Source: Candidatus Aminicenantota bacterium (lineage in GTDB: Bacteria > Acidobacteriota > Aminicenantia > Aminicenantales > Aminicenantaceae). Taken from it: a DNA stretch of 11,701 bases. A program made the translations under genes and the position numbers. The notes beneath the pieces are model-generated. The model made no database searches, was not told the DNA's origin, and saw only the letters and a program-made list of their open reading frames with translations. The stretch covers positions 1-11,701 of the forward strand of contig JAUWYH010000029.1 in assembly GCA_030615975.1 (NCBI GenBank), written 5' to 3'. Positions 1 through 5,513 of this stretch are shown here, in pieces (the first letter of the stretch is position 1; each line of letters opens with the position of its first letter).

Positions 1-581
1 TCGCCAAAAGCTACCTTAGCCTCATTTTGAGCAATAGCATACTGCTCTTCCAATTGGACGGCGGAGCGGACGACTCTCATCCCTTTTCCTCCTCCACCTG
101 CTGCTGCTTTAAGAATCACAGGATAGCCTATTTTTTGAGCGTTTTTTTTTGCTTCAGATAAATCTTCTATAATTTTATCGCTCCCGGGGATGATGGGCAA
201 TTTCGTTTTTTTCATCTCTTGACGGGCTCTGTTTTTATCGCCCATGAGTCTTATAAGAGGAGCAGGTGGTCCGATAAAAGTAATCCCTGAAGCCTCACAG
301 ATTTCAGGAAAACGAGGGTTTTCGGCGAGGAATCCGTATCCAGGATGGATAGCATCGGCTTTTGTGATTTCAGCAGCACTCAAGAGGTTGGGGATGTTGA
401 GATAACTTTCTGTGGCTTTAGCAGGGCCGATACAGATTTTTTCATCTGCAAACATGGTATGGAGAGAATTATTATCCGGTTCAGAATAGACGGCGACTGT
501 TTTATAACCTAATTCTCGTGCTGATCGTATAATGCGGAGAGCGATTTCACCGCGATTGGCGATTAATATTTTTGAAAACAT
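1..581 (-). CDS. accC: Biotin carboxylase subunit of acetyl-CoA carboxylase (partial, C-terminus outside window)
   Basis: AccC performs the ATP-dependent carboxylation of biotin on AccB, the first half-reaction of acetyl-CoA carboxylase in the cytoplasm, committing acetyl-CoA to fatty acid synthesis. Reading the minus strand from the ATG at 579-581 gives MFSKILIANRGEIALRII, the hallmark start of the biotin carboxylase N-terminal domain, followed by AVYSEPDNNSLH, AIHPGYGFLAEN and FIGPP (all typical of the family). The ATP-grasp glycine loop KAAAGGGGKGM lies near residues 157-167. About 193 codons are present out of a usual 445 or so; the frame is open to base 1, so the gene is cut by the window edge, not broken. 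It starts 6 bases after the accB stop, the classic accB-accC operon order, and should be cotranscribed from the promoter upstream of accB. Pyruvate or propionyl-CoA carboxylase subunits share this fold, but the neighbouring short AccB makes acetyl-CoA carboxylase by far the best reading. Confidence 0.96.
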   Translation of the reverse strand, partial: MFSKILIANRGEIALRIIRSARELGYKTVAVYSEPDNNSLHTMFADEKICIGPAKATESYLNIPNLLSAAEITKADAIHPGYGFLAENPRFPEICEASGITFIGPPAPLIRLMGDKNRARQEMKKTKLPIIPGSDKIIEDLSEAKKNAQKIGYPVILKAAAGGGGKGMRVVRSAVQLEEQYAIAQNEAKVAFG

Positions 582-587
582 CGAGAG

Positions 588-1061
588 TCAGGAGAAGAAC
601 TGGATAGCAAACAGTTTTTGCCCGTATTCGACAGGTCTCCCATTTTCAACATATATCTCTTTAAGTACGCCATCTATATCTGATTCGATTTCGTTCATCA
701 ACTTCATGGCCTCAATGATACAGAGGGTTTGGTCTTTTCTCACTGTATCTCCGATATCAACGAAAGGATGAGAGGCTGGATCAGGGGCCCGGTAGAAAGT
801 TCCAACCATGGGCGATGTGATGTAGCGAAGATTATCTTTGCTTTCCTGAAATATTGGTTCTGAGGAAAGGGGATTTTGTTTTTCTTCGTGTTCGGGAGAG
901 AGAGGAGGCACAGATGAGGCCTTTGATAAAGAAGCTTGAGGCTGACTTCTGCTGATCTTGATTTTAAAACCTTCGACTTCGAGTTCAAAATGGGAGAGAT
1001 TTCTCTCTTCCAACAAATCTATGAGCTTAATGATCTCTTTATAGTTAATATTCACACTCAT
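588..1061 (-). CDS. accB: Biotin carboxyl carrier protein of acetyl-CoA carboxylase
   Basis: A 157-residue BCCP, normal length for AccB. It carries covalently bound biotin that shuttles carboxylate from AccC to the carboxyltransferase AccAD. The C-terminal biotinyl domain (about residues 78-157) contains SPMVGTFYRAPDP and the biotinylation motif EAMKLMNEI with the acceptor lysine at residue 120, 37 residues from the end, followed by the usual VENGRPVEYGQKLF. The N-terminal part (1-40, INYKEIIKLIDLLEE...FELEVEGFKIKISR) matches the family's N-terminal helix and strand; residues about 41-77 form a low-complexity linker rich in Ser, Pro and Glu, also typical. The start is the ATG at 1059-1061, preceded by GGGAG at about 1068-1072 (minus strand). 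It is the first gene of a minus-strand operon with accC and is divergent from ffh; a promoter candidate lies at 1124-1152. Confidence 0.97.
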   Translation of the reverse strand: MSVNINYKEIIKLIDLLEERNLSHFELEVEGFKIKISRSQPQASLSKASSVPPLSPEHEEKQNPLSSEPIFQESKDNLRYITSPMVGTFYRAPDPASHPFVDIGDTVRKDQTLCIIEAMKLMNEIESDIDGVLKEIYVENGRPVEYGQKLFAIQFFS

Positions 1062-1123
1062 TTTAGTACTCCCAAGAAGGAGGAGGAAAAAGCCTCATCT
1101 ACTTCTTCAGAGAAATTAGTAAT

Positions 1124-1152
1124 AACTTAATCACAATGAAGAGAAATGTCAA
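1124..1152 (-). promoter_or_regulatory. Candidate sigma-70 promoter for accB-accC
   Basis: On the minus strand a perfect -35 box TTGACA (1147-1152) is followed, after exactly 17 bases, by TAAGTT (1124-1129), a weak -10 match (3 of 6). It would start transcription near 1117, about 55 bases ahead of accB. The -35 is strong but the -10 is poor, so this is a candidate only. Confidence 0.42.
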
Positions 1153-1158
1153 GTCATC

Positions 1159-1172
1159 ATCAGGGCCCTGAT
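1159..1172. promoter_or_regulatory. Perfect 14-bp palindrome between divergent promoters (possible operator)
   Basis: ATCAGGGCCCTGAT is its own reverse complement over all 14 bases. It lies between the -35 box of the accB candidate promoter (1147-1152) and the -35 box of the ffh candidate promoter (1177-1182), 4 to 6 bases from each. That position would let one bound regulator touch both promoters. It does not resemble the FapR or FadR operators as I know them. Operator function is inference; the palindrome itself is seen directly. Confidence 0.4.
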
Positions 1173-1176
1173 CCCA

Positions 1177-1206
1177 TTGACTTCAGGTCTAGATTTCGTT
1201 TAACAT
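1177..1206 (+). promoter_or_regulatory. Candidate sigma-70 promoter for ffh
   Basis: TTGACT (1177-1182, 5 of 6 to the -35 consensus) and TAACAT (1201-1206, 4 of 6 to the -10 consensus) are separated by 18 bases. It would place the start near 1213, about 29 bases before the ffh ATG, leaving room for the ribosome site GAGGAA at 1228-1233. Confidence 0.42.
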
Positions 1207-1241
1207 ATTCCTTATCAATGAATTACTGAGGAAAGAAGAGA

Positions 1242-2573
1242 ATGTTTGACCAATTAGCTGAACGTCTGCAAAAGGCTATGAAATTTCTCCGCGGTGAAGG
1301 GAAAATTACGGAAAAAAACATGGCTGAAGCCTTGAGGATGATTCGACTAGCTTTCCTTGAGGCCGATGTCAACTATAGAGTTGTGAAAGACTTTGTGGAA
1401 AGAATCAGAGTTAAAGCTTTAGATGAGAAAGTTCTTTTTAGTCTTATCCCTGCTCAACAAGTGATCAAGATTGTAAGAGATGAGCTTGCTTCCATTCTTG
1501 GGCAACAAGAGCGAAAGTTGAAATTTTCAAGCTCTCCACCTTCTATCTTTATGTTGGTTGGGCTTCAAGGCTCTGGAAAAACAACTAGCTGTGGCAAGCT
1601 GGCCAAATGGGCAGTGAGTTTTGGCAAAAATCCTCTTCTCGTTTCCTTTGATCTTAAAAGGCTTGCCGCTCAGGAGCAGCTAAAAATGATTGCTCGAACG
1701 CTTAGCCTTCACTTTTATGAAATGACAAAAGAACAAATGTCTCATCCTCCCGATGCTCTACAAGAGCTTCTCAAGTTTACAAAGAACCGAGGATATGAAC
1801 CGCTCATCGTTGATACGGCAGGGAGACTTCATATTGATGAGGAGCTTATGGAAGAGCTTCACTTAGTAAGAGATATTCTTAACCCGACAGAGACAATCTA
1901 TGTAGGGGACTCCATGACGGGTCAGGATGCAGTTAAGAGTGCCCAGCTATTTGAAGAGAAAATCGGCCTCACATCTATCATTTTAACCAAGCTCGATGGA
2001 GATGCGCGAGGGGGAGCCGCTCTTTCGATAGTATCCGTCACAGGAAAACCGATAAAATTCATCGGCACTGGGGAGAAGTTCGATAAGTTCGAGGTTTTTC
2101 ATCCTGACCGGATGGCTTCTCGAATCATTGGTATGGGAGATATTTTAAGTTTGATTGAAAAGGCTGAAGAGAAGGCTGATTTGGAAGAAGTAGAAGAACT
2201 TGCTCGTAAACTTCACAAACAAGAGTTTACTCTCGAAGATTTCAAAAAGCAGATCGTTCAGATGAAGAGAATGGGGTCCTTTTCCCAAATTTTAAATTTA
2301 TTGCCCACAGCTGGCCCTTTCGGAGATATTTCGAAAATAGATATTGATGATAAAAAAATTCTTTATTATGAAGCAATAATTAACTCTATGACTCAAAAAG
2401 AGAAAGAAAATCCCAAGATGATAAATGGAAGCCGGCGCCTGAGAATTGCAAAGGGGAGCGGTAGACCTGTAGCCGAGGTTAACCAGTTATTAAAACAATT
2501 TTTAGAAATGAAAAAAATGATGAAAAAATCTCAATTCAAGAAACTTCTTTCTTCCCTTCCCATGTCTCGCTAA
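1242..2573 (+). CDS. ffh: Signal recognition particle GTPase Ffh (SRP54)
   Basis: Ffh binds signal sequences of nascent membrane proteins at the ribosome and, with 4.5S RNA and FtsY, delivers them to the membrane translocon. The 443 residues show the whole family layout: N domain (about 1-90), G domain with P-loop GLQGSGKTT (107-115), DTAGRLHID (191-199), TKLDGDARGG (249-258) and the closing GTGEKFDKFEVFHPDRMASRI block (275-295), then the methionine-rich M domain with GSRRLRIAKGSGRPVAEVN (396-414), the 4.5S RNA-binding segment, and LEMKKMMKK. Length is normal. The start ATG has GAGGAA (1228-1233) eight bases upstream. One oddity is the G2-side loop FDLKRLAAQEQL (136-147), where the usual form is close to D(V/T)YRPAAxxQL: the Arg is kept but Tyr and Pro are replaced. 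FtsY and the 4.5S RNA gene are not in the window. Confidence 0.98.
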   Translation: MFDQLAERLQKAMKFLRGEGKITEKNMAEALRMIRLAFLEADVNYRVVKDFVERIRVKALDEKVLFSLIPAQQVIKIVRDELASILGQQERKLKFSSSPPSIFMLVGLQGSGKTTSCGKLAKWAVSFGKNPLLVSFDLKRLAAQEQLKMIARTLSLHFYEMTKEQMSHPPDALQELLKFTKNRGYEPLIVDTAGRLHIDEELMEELHLVRDILNPTETIYVGDSMTGQDAVKSAQLFEEKIGLTSIILTKLDGDARGGAALSIVSVTGKPIKFIGTGEKFDKFEVFHPDRMASRIIGMGDILSLIEKAEEKADLEEVEELARKLHKQEFTLEDFKKQIVQMKRMGSFSQILNLLPTAGPFGDISKIDIDDKKILYYEAIINSMTQKEKENPKMINGSRRLRIAKGSGRPVAEVNQLLKQFLEMKKMMKKSQFKKLLSSLPMSR

Positions 2574-2579
2574 AAATAG

Positions 2580-2608
2580 TTGACTTAAAATGAGATTTTA
2601 GATATTAT
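2580..2608 (+). promoter_or_regulatory. Promoter for the rpsP-khpA-rimM-trmD-rplS operon
   Basis: TTGACT (2580-2585) and TATTAT (2603-2608) each match the sigma-70 consensus in 5 of 6 positions and are separated by the optimal 17 bases. The start would be near 2615, giving a leader of about 24 bases before rpsP. It begins 7 bases after the ffh stop, in an intergenic gap of 65 bases. It is the best promoter match in the window and would allow the ribosomal operon to be driven apart from ffh. Confidence 0.62.
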
Positions 2609-2638
2609 TTTGCTTAGTTAAACAAGTGTGGATATAAA

Positions 2639-2902
2639 ATGATTTCAATGCGATTAATGAGACTCGGAGCAAAGAAAAGGCCTTTTTATAGAATAGTAGC
2701 CATCGATTCAAAAAAACCAAGAGAGAGCAAAGTTAAGGATATCATCGGCTATTATGATCCTTTAAAGGAACCTCCAGAGATAAAAGTCGATTTAGAAAAA
2801 GCAAAATTTTGGTTAGAGAGAGGAGCTCAAACTTCTAAAACAGTACAGTCTCTTTTACATAAAGTTTCCAAACCTGCGAAACTTTCCAATCAACATTCTT
2901 AA
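2639..2902 (+). CDS. rpsP: 30S ribosomal protein S16
   Basis: S16 is a primary-to-secondary binder of the 16S rRNA 5' domain, needed for assembly of the small subunit. The 87-residue product begins MISMRLMRLGAKKRPFYRIVA and continues with DSKKPRESKVKDIIGYYDP and a segment ending WLERGAQTSKTVQSLL, all in the canonical S16 order and at normal length. The family's usual start (MVKIRLxRxGxKKxPFYRIV) fixes the ATG at 2639. The ribosome site is poor (GTGGA at about 2628-2632), which is sometimes seen for ribosomal proteins with short leaders. It heads the classic rpsP-khpA-rimM-trmD-rplS cluster and sits just behind the 2580-2608 promoter. Confidence 0.97.
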   Translation: MISMRLMRLGAKKRPFYRIVAIDSKKPRESKVKDIIGYYDPLKEPPEIKVDLEKAKFWLERGAQTSKTVQSLLHKVSKPAKLSNQHS

Positions 2903-2908
2903 ACTAAA

Positions 2909-2915
2909 AGGAGGT
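2909..2915 (+). promoter_or_regulatory. Strong ribosome binding site fixing a GTG start for khpA
   Basis: AGGAGGT lies 4 bases before the GTG at 2920. The full-length match to the anti-Shine-Dalgarno sequence decides the non-ATG start, since no ATG lies in the right place for the KH protein. Confidence 0.8.
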
Positions 2916-2919
2916 TACA

Positions 2920-3156
2920 GTGAGAGAACTCGTAGAATTGATTGCTAAATCATTAGTTGACAATCCGGAAAAGGTACAGGTTTCCAAGTTAGAAGGGGAA
3001 CAGACCACAATCCTAGAACTCAAAGTCGCTCAGGAGGATTTAGGCAAAGTCATTGGCAAGCAGGGAAGAACGGCACGGGCGATAAGAGTTATTCTTGGTG
3101 CCGCTGGGATGAAGCTGAAAAGGAGATTTAATCTCGAGATAATCGAAAAGGGATAG
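2920..3156 (+). CDS. khpA: KH-domain RNA-binding protein KhpA (YlqC family)
   Basis: A 78-residue single KH domain, the normal size for the small RNA chaperone encoded between rpsP and rimM in many bacteria. The N-terminal part MRELVELIAKSLVDNPEKV is the family signature, and the RNA-binding loop is GKVIGKQGRTARAIR (residues 42-56) with the GxxG element GKQG. The start is GTG, supported by a perfect ribosome site. In Firmicutes KhpA pairs with KhpB (Jag/EloR) and binds many RNAs, influencing cell division and elongation; that role is family knowledge and is not tested here. It ends 1 base before the TTG proposed as the rimM start, so translation is probably coupled. Confidence 0.93.
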   Translation: MRELVELIAKSLVDNPEKVQVSKLEGEQTTILELKVAQEDLGKVIGKQGRTARAIRVILGAAGMKLKRRFNLEIIEKG

Positions 3157-3157
3157 C

Positions 3158-3665
3158 TTGATCAGCATAGGAAAAATTTTAAGGAGTCAAGGAAAGAGAG
3201 GTGAAATAAGGTTCAAGCTTTACCTTGAGCCTTCGCTAACGCCTTTTTTTTTCAAGGGTTTTTCTTAGAAAAAAAGGGGTTCTGGAAGAGTTTCAGATTG
3301 AATCTTTCCGCCCTTATAAAGATTATCACATCCTCAAGATGAATGGTATTGACTCCATTGCAGAAGCTCGGGAGATAGTGGGCGAGGAGGCTCTGCTTCC
3401 AGAGGAAGAGCTGCAACCTTTAAAGAAAGATTATTACTATCTTTTTCAGATAATCGGCTGTTCTCTCGTCACCAAGAGCGGGGAAAAAATCGGAAAAGTT
3501 GAGGATATTTTGTCTATTAATAATAATGATCTCTTAGTTGTTAGTAAGGAATCCAGAGAAATTTTCGTTCCCTTCACCAAGGGCATTTGTATCCAGGTGA
3601 ACTTGGGTAAGAAAGAGATTGTTATCGACCCGCCTGAGGGTCTTTTAGACTTGAATGAGATTTGA
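3158..3665 (+). pseudogene. rimM: Ribosome maturation factor RimM, split by a one-base frameshift
   Basis: RimM helps mature the 30S head domain by binding S19. The product is readable in two frames. From TTG 3158 the frame gives MISIGKILRSQGKRGEIRFKL, a normal RimM N-terminus, and hits TAG at 3266-3268 after 36 codons. The frame one base on, opening after TAA at 3237-3239, gives VFLRKKGVLEEFQIESFRPY and runs through the whole PRC-barrel domain to TGA at 3663-3665. The switch must fall in 3240-3268, which contains nine T (3244-3252). With eight T the gene reads cleanly for 168 residues, the usual RimM length. Nothing else is damaged, so this is a sequencing error, a very recent mutation, or a slippage-corrected gene. 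An ATG at 3339 would give only the last 108 residues. The TTG start, one base after khpA, has AAGGGA (3148-3153) upstream. The 3' end overlaps trmD by 11 bases. Confidence 0.9.
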
Positions 3666-4407
3666 TATAATCACAATATTTCCCGAAATGTTCGGGAGTA
3701 TTTTCTCTGCAGGAGTTATTAAAAGAGCCTTAGAGAAAGAATTAATAGAAGTTCATGTTCATAATTTAAGAGACTTTTCCCACGATAAGCACAAGCAGGT
3801 CGATGATCGTCCCTTTGGCGGCGGCCAGGGAATGGTTCTAAAACCCGAGGCCATCTTCGCTGTTGTTGAGGAAATAAGGAAAAATGAGGAAAAGCCTGTA
3901 TATCTCCTTTCTCCTCAGGGGAGGAGGTTTGATTTCTGTTTAGCAGAAAAATTAGCTAGACATCCTCAAATCATTCTTATTTGTGGACGGTATGAAGGAG
4001 TAGATGAAAGAGTGGTTCAATATTTAATCACAGATGAAATTTCTGTGGGAGACTATGTTCTTACAGGCGGAGAGCCAGCAGCCATTGTGATTGTGGATGC
4101 AGTCTCAAGGTTTATCCCCAGCGTTGTAGGCAAGATTGAATCGGTTAAGCAAGATTCTTTTTTTGAGGGCTTGTTGGATTTTCCTCAATACACTCGGCCT
4201 AGAGATTTTAAAGGGATGAAAGTACCAGAAGTTCTCTTTTCTGGAGATCATAGGAAGATTGAATACTGGAGGCGAAAAAAGTCTTTAGAGAAGACATGGT
4301 TTTTAAGACCTGAGATGCTGAAGGACCAAGAGTTATCTCCAGCGGATAAAAAGATACTGGAAGAAATACAAATTGAAAAGAAAGGAAAGAAAGATGAACT
4401 TGATTGA
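3655..4407 (+). CDS. trmD: tRNA (guanine-N1)-methyltransferase TrmD
   Basis: TrmD uses S-adenosylmethionine to methylate G37 next to the anticodon, which prevents +1 frameshifting, notably on proline tRNAs. The 250-residue product has normal length and all family blocks: FDIITIFPEMF at the start, DDRPFGGGQGMVLKPE (50-65), LLSPQGRRFD (84-93), the SAM-binding trefoil-knot segment LICGRYEGVDERV (108-120) and SVGDYVLTGGEPA (130-142), the catalytic-region residues R152 and D167 (equivalent by alignment from memory to E. coli R154 and D169), YTRP (179-182), and VLFSGDHRKIEYWRRKKSL. The ATG overlaps the end of rimM by 11 bases, with GAGGG at 3636-3640 upstream, and its own end overlaps rplS by 14 bases, which suggests coupled translation. 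TrmD's role against +1 slips is noteworthy beside a rimM that needs a +1 frame change. Confidence 0.98.
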   Translation: MRFDIITIFPEMFGSIFSAGVIKRALEKELIEVHVHNLRDFSHDKHKQVDDRPFGGGQGMVLKPEAIFAVVEEIRKNEEKPVYLLSPQGRRFDFCLAEKLARHPQIILICGRYEGVDERVVQYLITDEISVGDYVLTGGEPAAIVIVDAVSRFIPSVVGKIESVKQDSFFEGLLDFPQYTRPRDFKGMKVPEVLFSGDHRKIEYWRRKKSLEKTWFLRPEMLKDQELSPADKKILEEIQIEKKGKKDELD

Positions 4408-4735
4408 TTTGGTTGAAGAAAAGCAGTTAAAAAAAGATGTCGACTCTTTTAATGTAGGAGATACGGTTAAGGTTCATGTTGTGATCAAGGAGGGAGAAAA
4501 GCAAAGAATTCAGATTTTTCAGGGGAATGTCATAACAAAAAGAGGTTCTGGTCTCGGTGCGAGTTTCACTGTTCGAAAAATTTCTTTCGGTATAGGAGTA
4601 GAGAGAATATTTCCTCTTCATTCCATGATGATTAAAAAAATTGAGGTTGTAAGAAGGGGCAAAGTGAGAAGGTCCAAGTTGTATTATCTTCGAGAACTAA
4701 AAGGGAAAGCTGCCAGGCTTAAAGAAAAAAGGTAG
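4394..4735 (+). CDS. rplS: 50S ribosomal protein L19
   Basis: L19 sits at the interface of the two subunits, near the aminoacyl-tRNA side of the large subunit. From ATG 4394 the product has 113 residues: MNLIDLVEEKQLKKDVDSF, then VGDTVKVHV, RIQIFQGNVI, FTVRKISFGIGVERIFPLHS, and the basic tail RRGKVRRSKLYYLRELKGKAARLKEKR, in canonical order. An in-frame ATG 21 bases earlier (4373) would add MKRKERK, but L19 proteins start at MNLI, and AAGGAA at 4382-4387 is spaced well for 4394. The gene overlaps the trmD 3' end by 14 bases and is the last of the ribosomal operon; no convincing terminator follows. Confidence 0.97.
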   Translation: MNLIDLVEEKQLKKDVDSFNVGDTVKVHVVIKEGEKQRIQIFQGNVITKRGSGLGASFTVRKISFGIGVERIFPLHSMMIKKIEVVRRGKVRRSKLYYLRELKGKAARLKEKR

Positions 4736-4894
4736 AAAAATATTTTTTGTGTTTTGGGGAAAGTAAGCCATTCATATTCATTATTCCGAAGAGCAAGTAT
4801 TTCCTTTTTTTAAATATGTTCAGCACTACCAGGTGTACATTCTGTACTGAAAGAGTAACCTCTCCCCCTTTTTTTTGGGATTGAAGTAGAAAAA
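4736..4894. other. Gap between rplS and rnhB with a weak inverted repeat
   Basis: This AT-rich gap of 159 bases carries an imperfect inverted repeat, TTCAGCAC (4819-4826) and GTACTGAA (4844-4851), 7 of 8 paired, around a 17-base loop. A T-rich run (4869-4876) starts 17 bases after the stem, too far for a normal intrinsic terminator. TGTAC also occurs twice within it (4834-4838, 4843-4847). I see no gene or clear promoter here. Confidence 0.3.
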
Positions 4895-5509
4895 ATGGCT
4901 GATTTTTGGATTGAAAAGAAGATCGTAGATAGAGGATTTAAAGCCATTGCAGGAGTCGATGAAGTAGGAAGAGGCGCTCTTTTAGGGCCAGTAGTAGCAG
5001 CGGCAGTTATTCTTCCTTGCTCAATTATGAGAGAGGAGTTAGTGGATTGGGTAGAAGAAATAAATGATTCTAAACTTATCTCTTCTTTGAAAAGAGAGAA
5101 ATTGACTAAAATTATTTTAACTCATGCGGTTTCTGTTGGATTTGGATTGGCGTCAAATCATGAAATTGACCAAAGAAATATATACTGGGCTTCTTTGATA
5201 GCGATGAGAAGAGCCGTTGAAAACATGCCCTTGAGTCCTGATTTTCTCTTAGTTGACGGCTTTTCCCTAAATGGTGTAAATTATCCTCAGATAGGTGTTC
5301 CAAAAGGAGACAGGAAGAGTATAACAATAGCAGCGGCTTCCATAGTTGCCAAAGTCCTTCGGGATGAGATGATGGTTCGACTAGATAAAGTTTATGAAGG
5401 ATATGCCCTCTCAAAAAACAAAGGGTATGGGACCAAAGAGCATTATAGAGCCTTAAAAAAGATGGGTCCTACAGCCCTTCATAGGATGAGTTTTAATCTC
5501 AAGCATTAG
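4895..5509 (+). CDS. rnhB: Ribonuclease HII
   Basis: RNase HII cuts the RNA strand of RNA/DNA hybrids and starts removal of single ribonucleotides from DNA. The 204 residues are of normal length. The catalytic carboxylates are visible: D22 and E23 in AGVDEVGRGALLGPVVAAAVIL, D121 in FLLVDG, and D157 in VAKVLRDEMM; INDSKLIS (56-63), KGDRKSITIAAASIVAKV (137-154) and GYGTKEHYRAL with a closing HRMSF complete the type 2 signature. Type HII rather than HIII follows from the GRG motif and the lack of a long N-terminal extension. The ribosome site is weak (GGGA about 15 bases upstream). rnhB commonly follows rplS, as here. The TPR gene begins 4 bases after its stop, so the two are probably on one message. 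Confidence 0.97.
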   Translation: MADFWIEKKIVDRGFKAIAGVDEVGRGALLGPVVAAAVILPCSIMREELVDWVEEINDSKLISSLKREKLTKIILTHAVSVGFGLASNHEIDQRNIYWASLIAMRRAVENMPLSPDFLLVDGFSLNGVNYPQIGVPKGDRKSITIAAASIVAKVLRDEMMVRLDKVYEGYALSKNKGYGTKEHYRALKKMGPTALHRMSFNLKH

Positions 5510-5513
5510 AGAA

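Noticed and set aside
3339..3665. Treating the 108-codon open frame from ATG 3339 as a complete gene
   Set aside because: It begins in mid-domain; the coding signal continues upstream to 3240 and joins a RimM N-terminus in the other frame.
4819..4876. Inverted repeat plus T run as an intrinsic terminator after rplS
   Set aside because: The stem has a mismatch and a 17-base loop, is not GC-rich, and the T run starts 17 bases after the stem.
5112..5414. Open frame of 100 codons on the minus strand within rnhB
   Set aside because: Antisense to the RNase HII catalytic region; no independent support.
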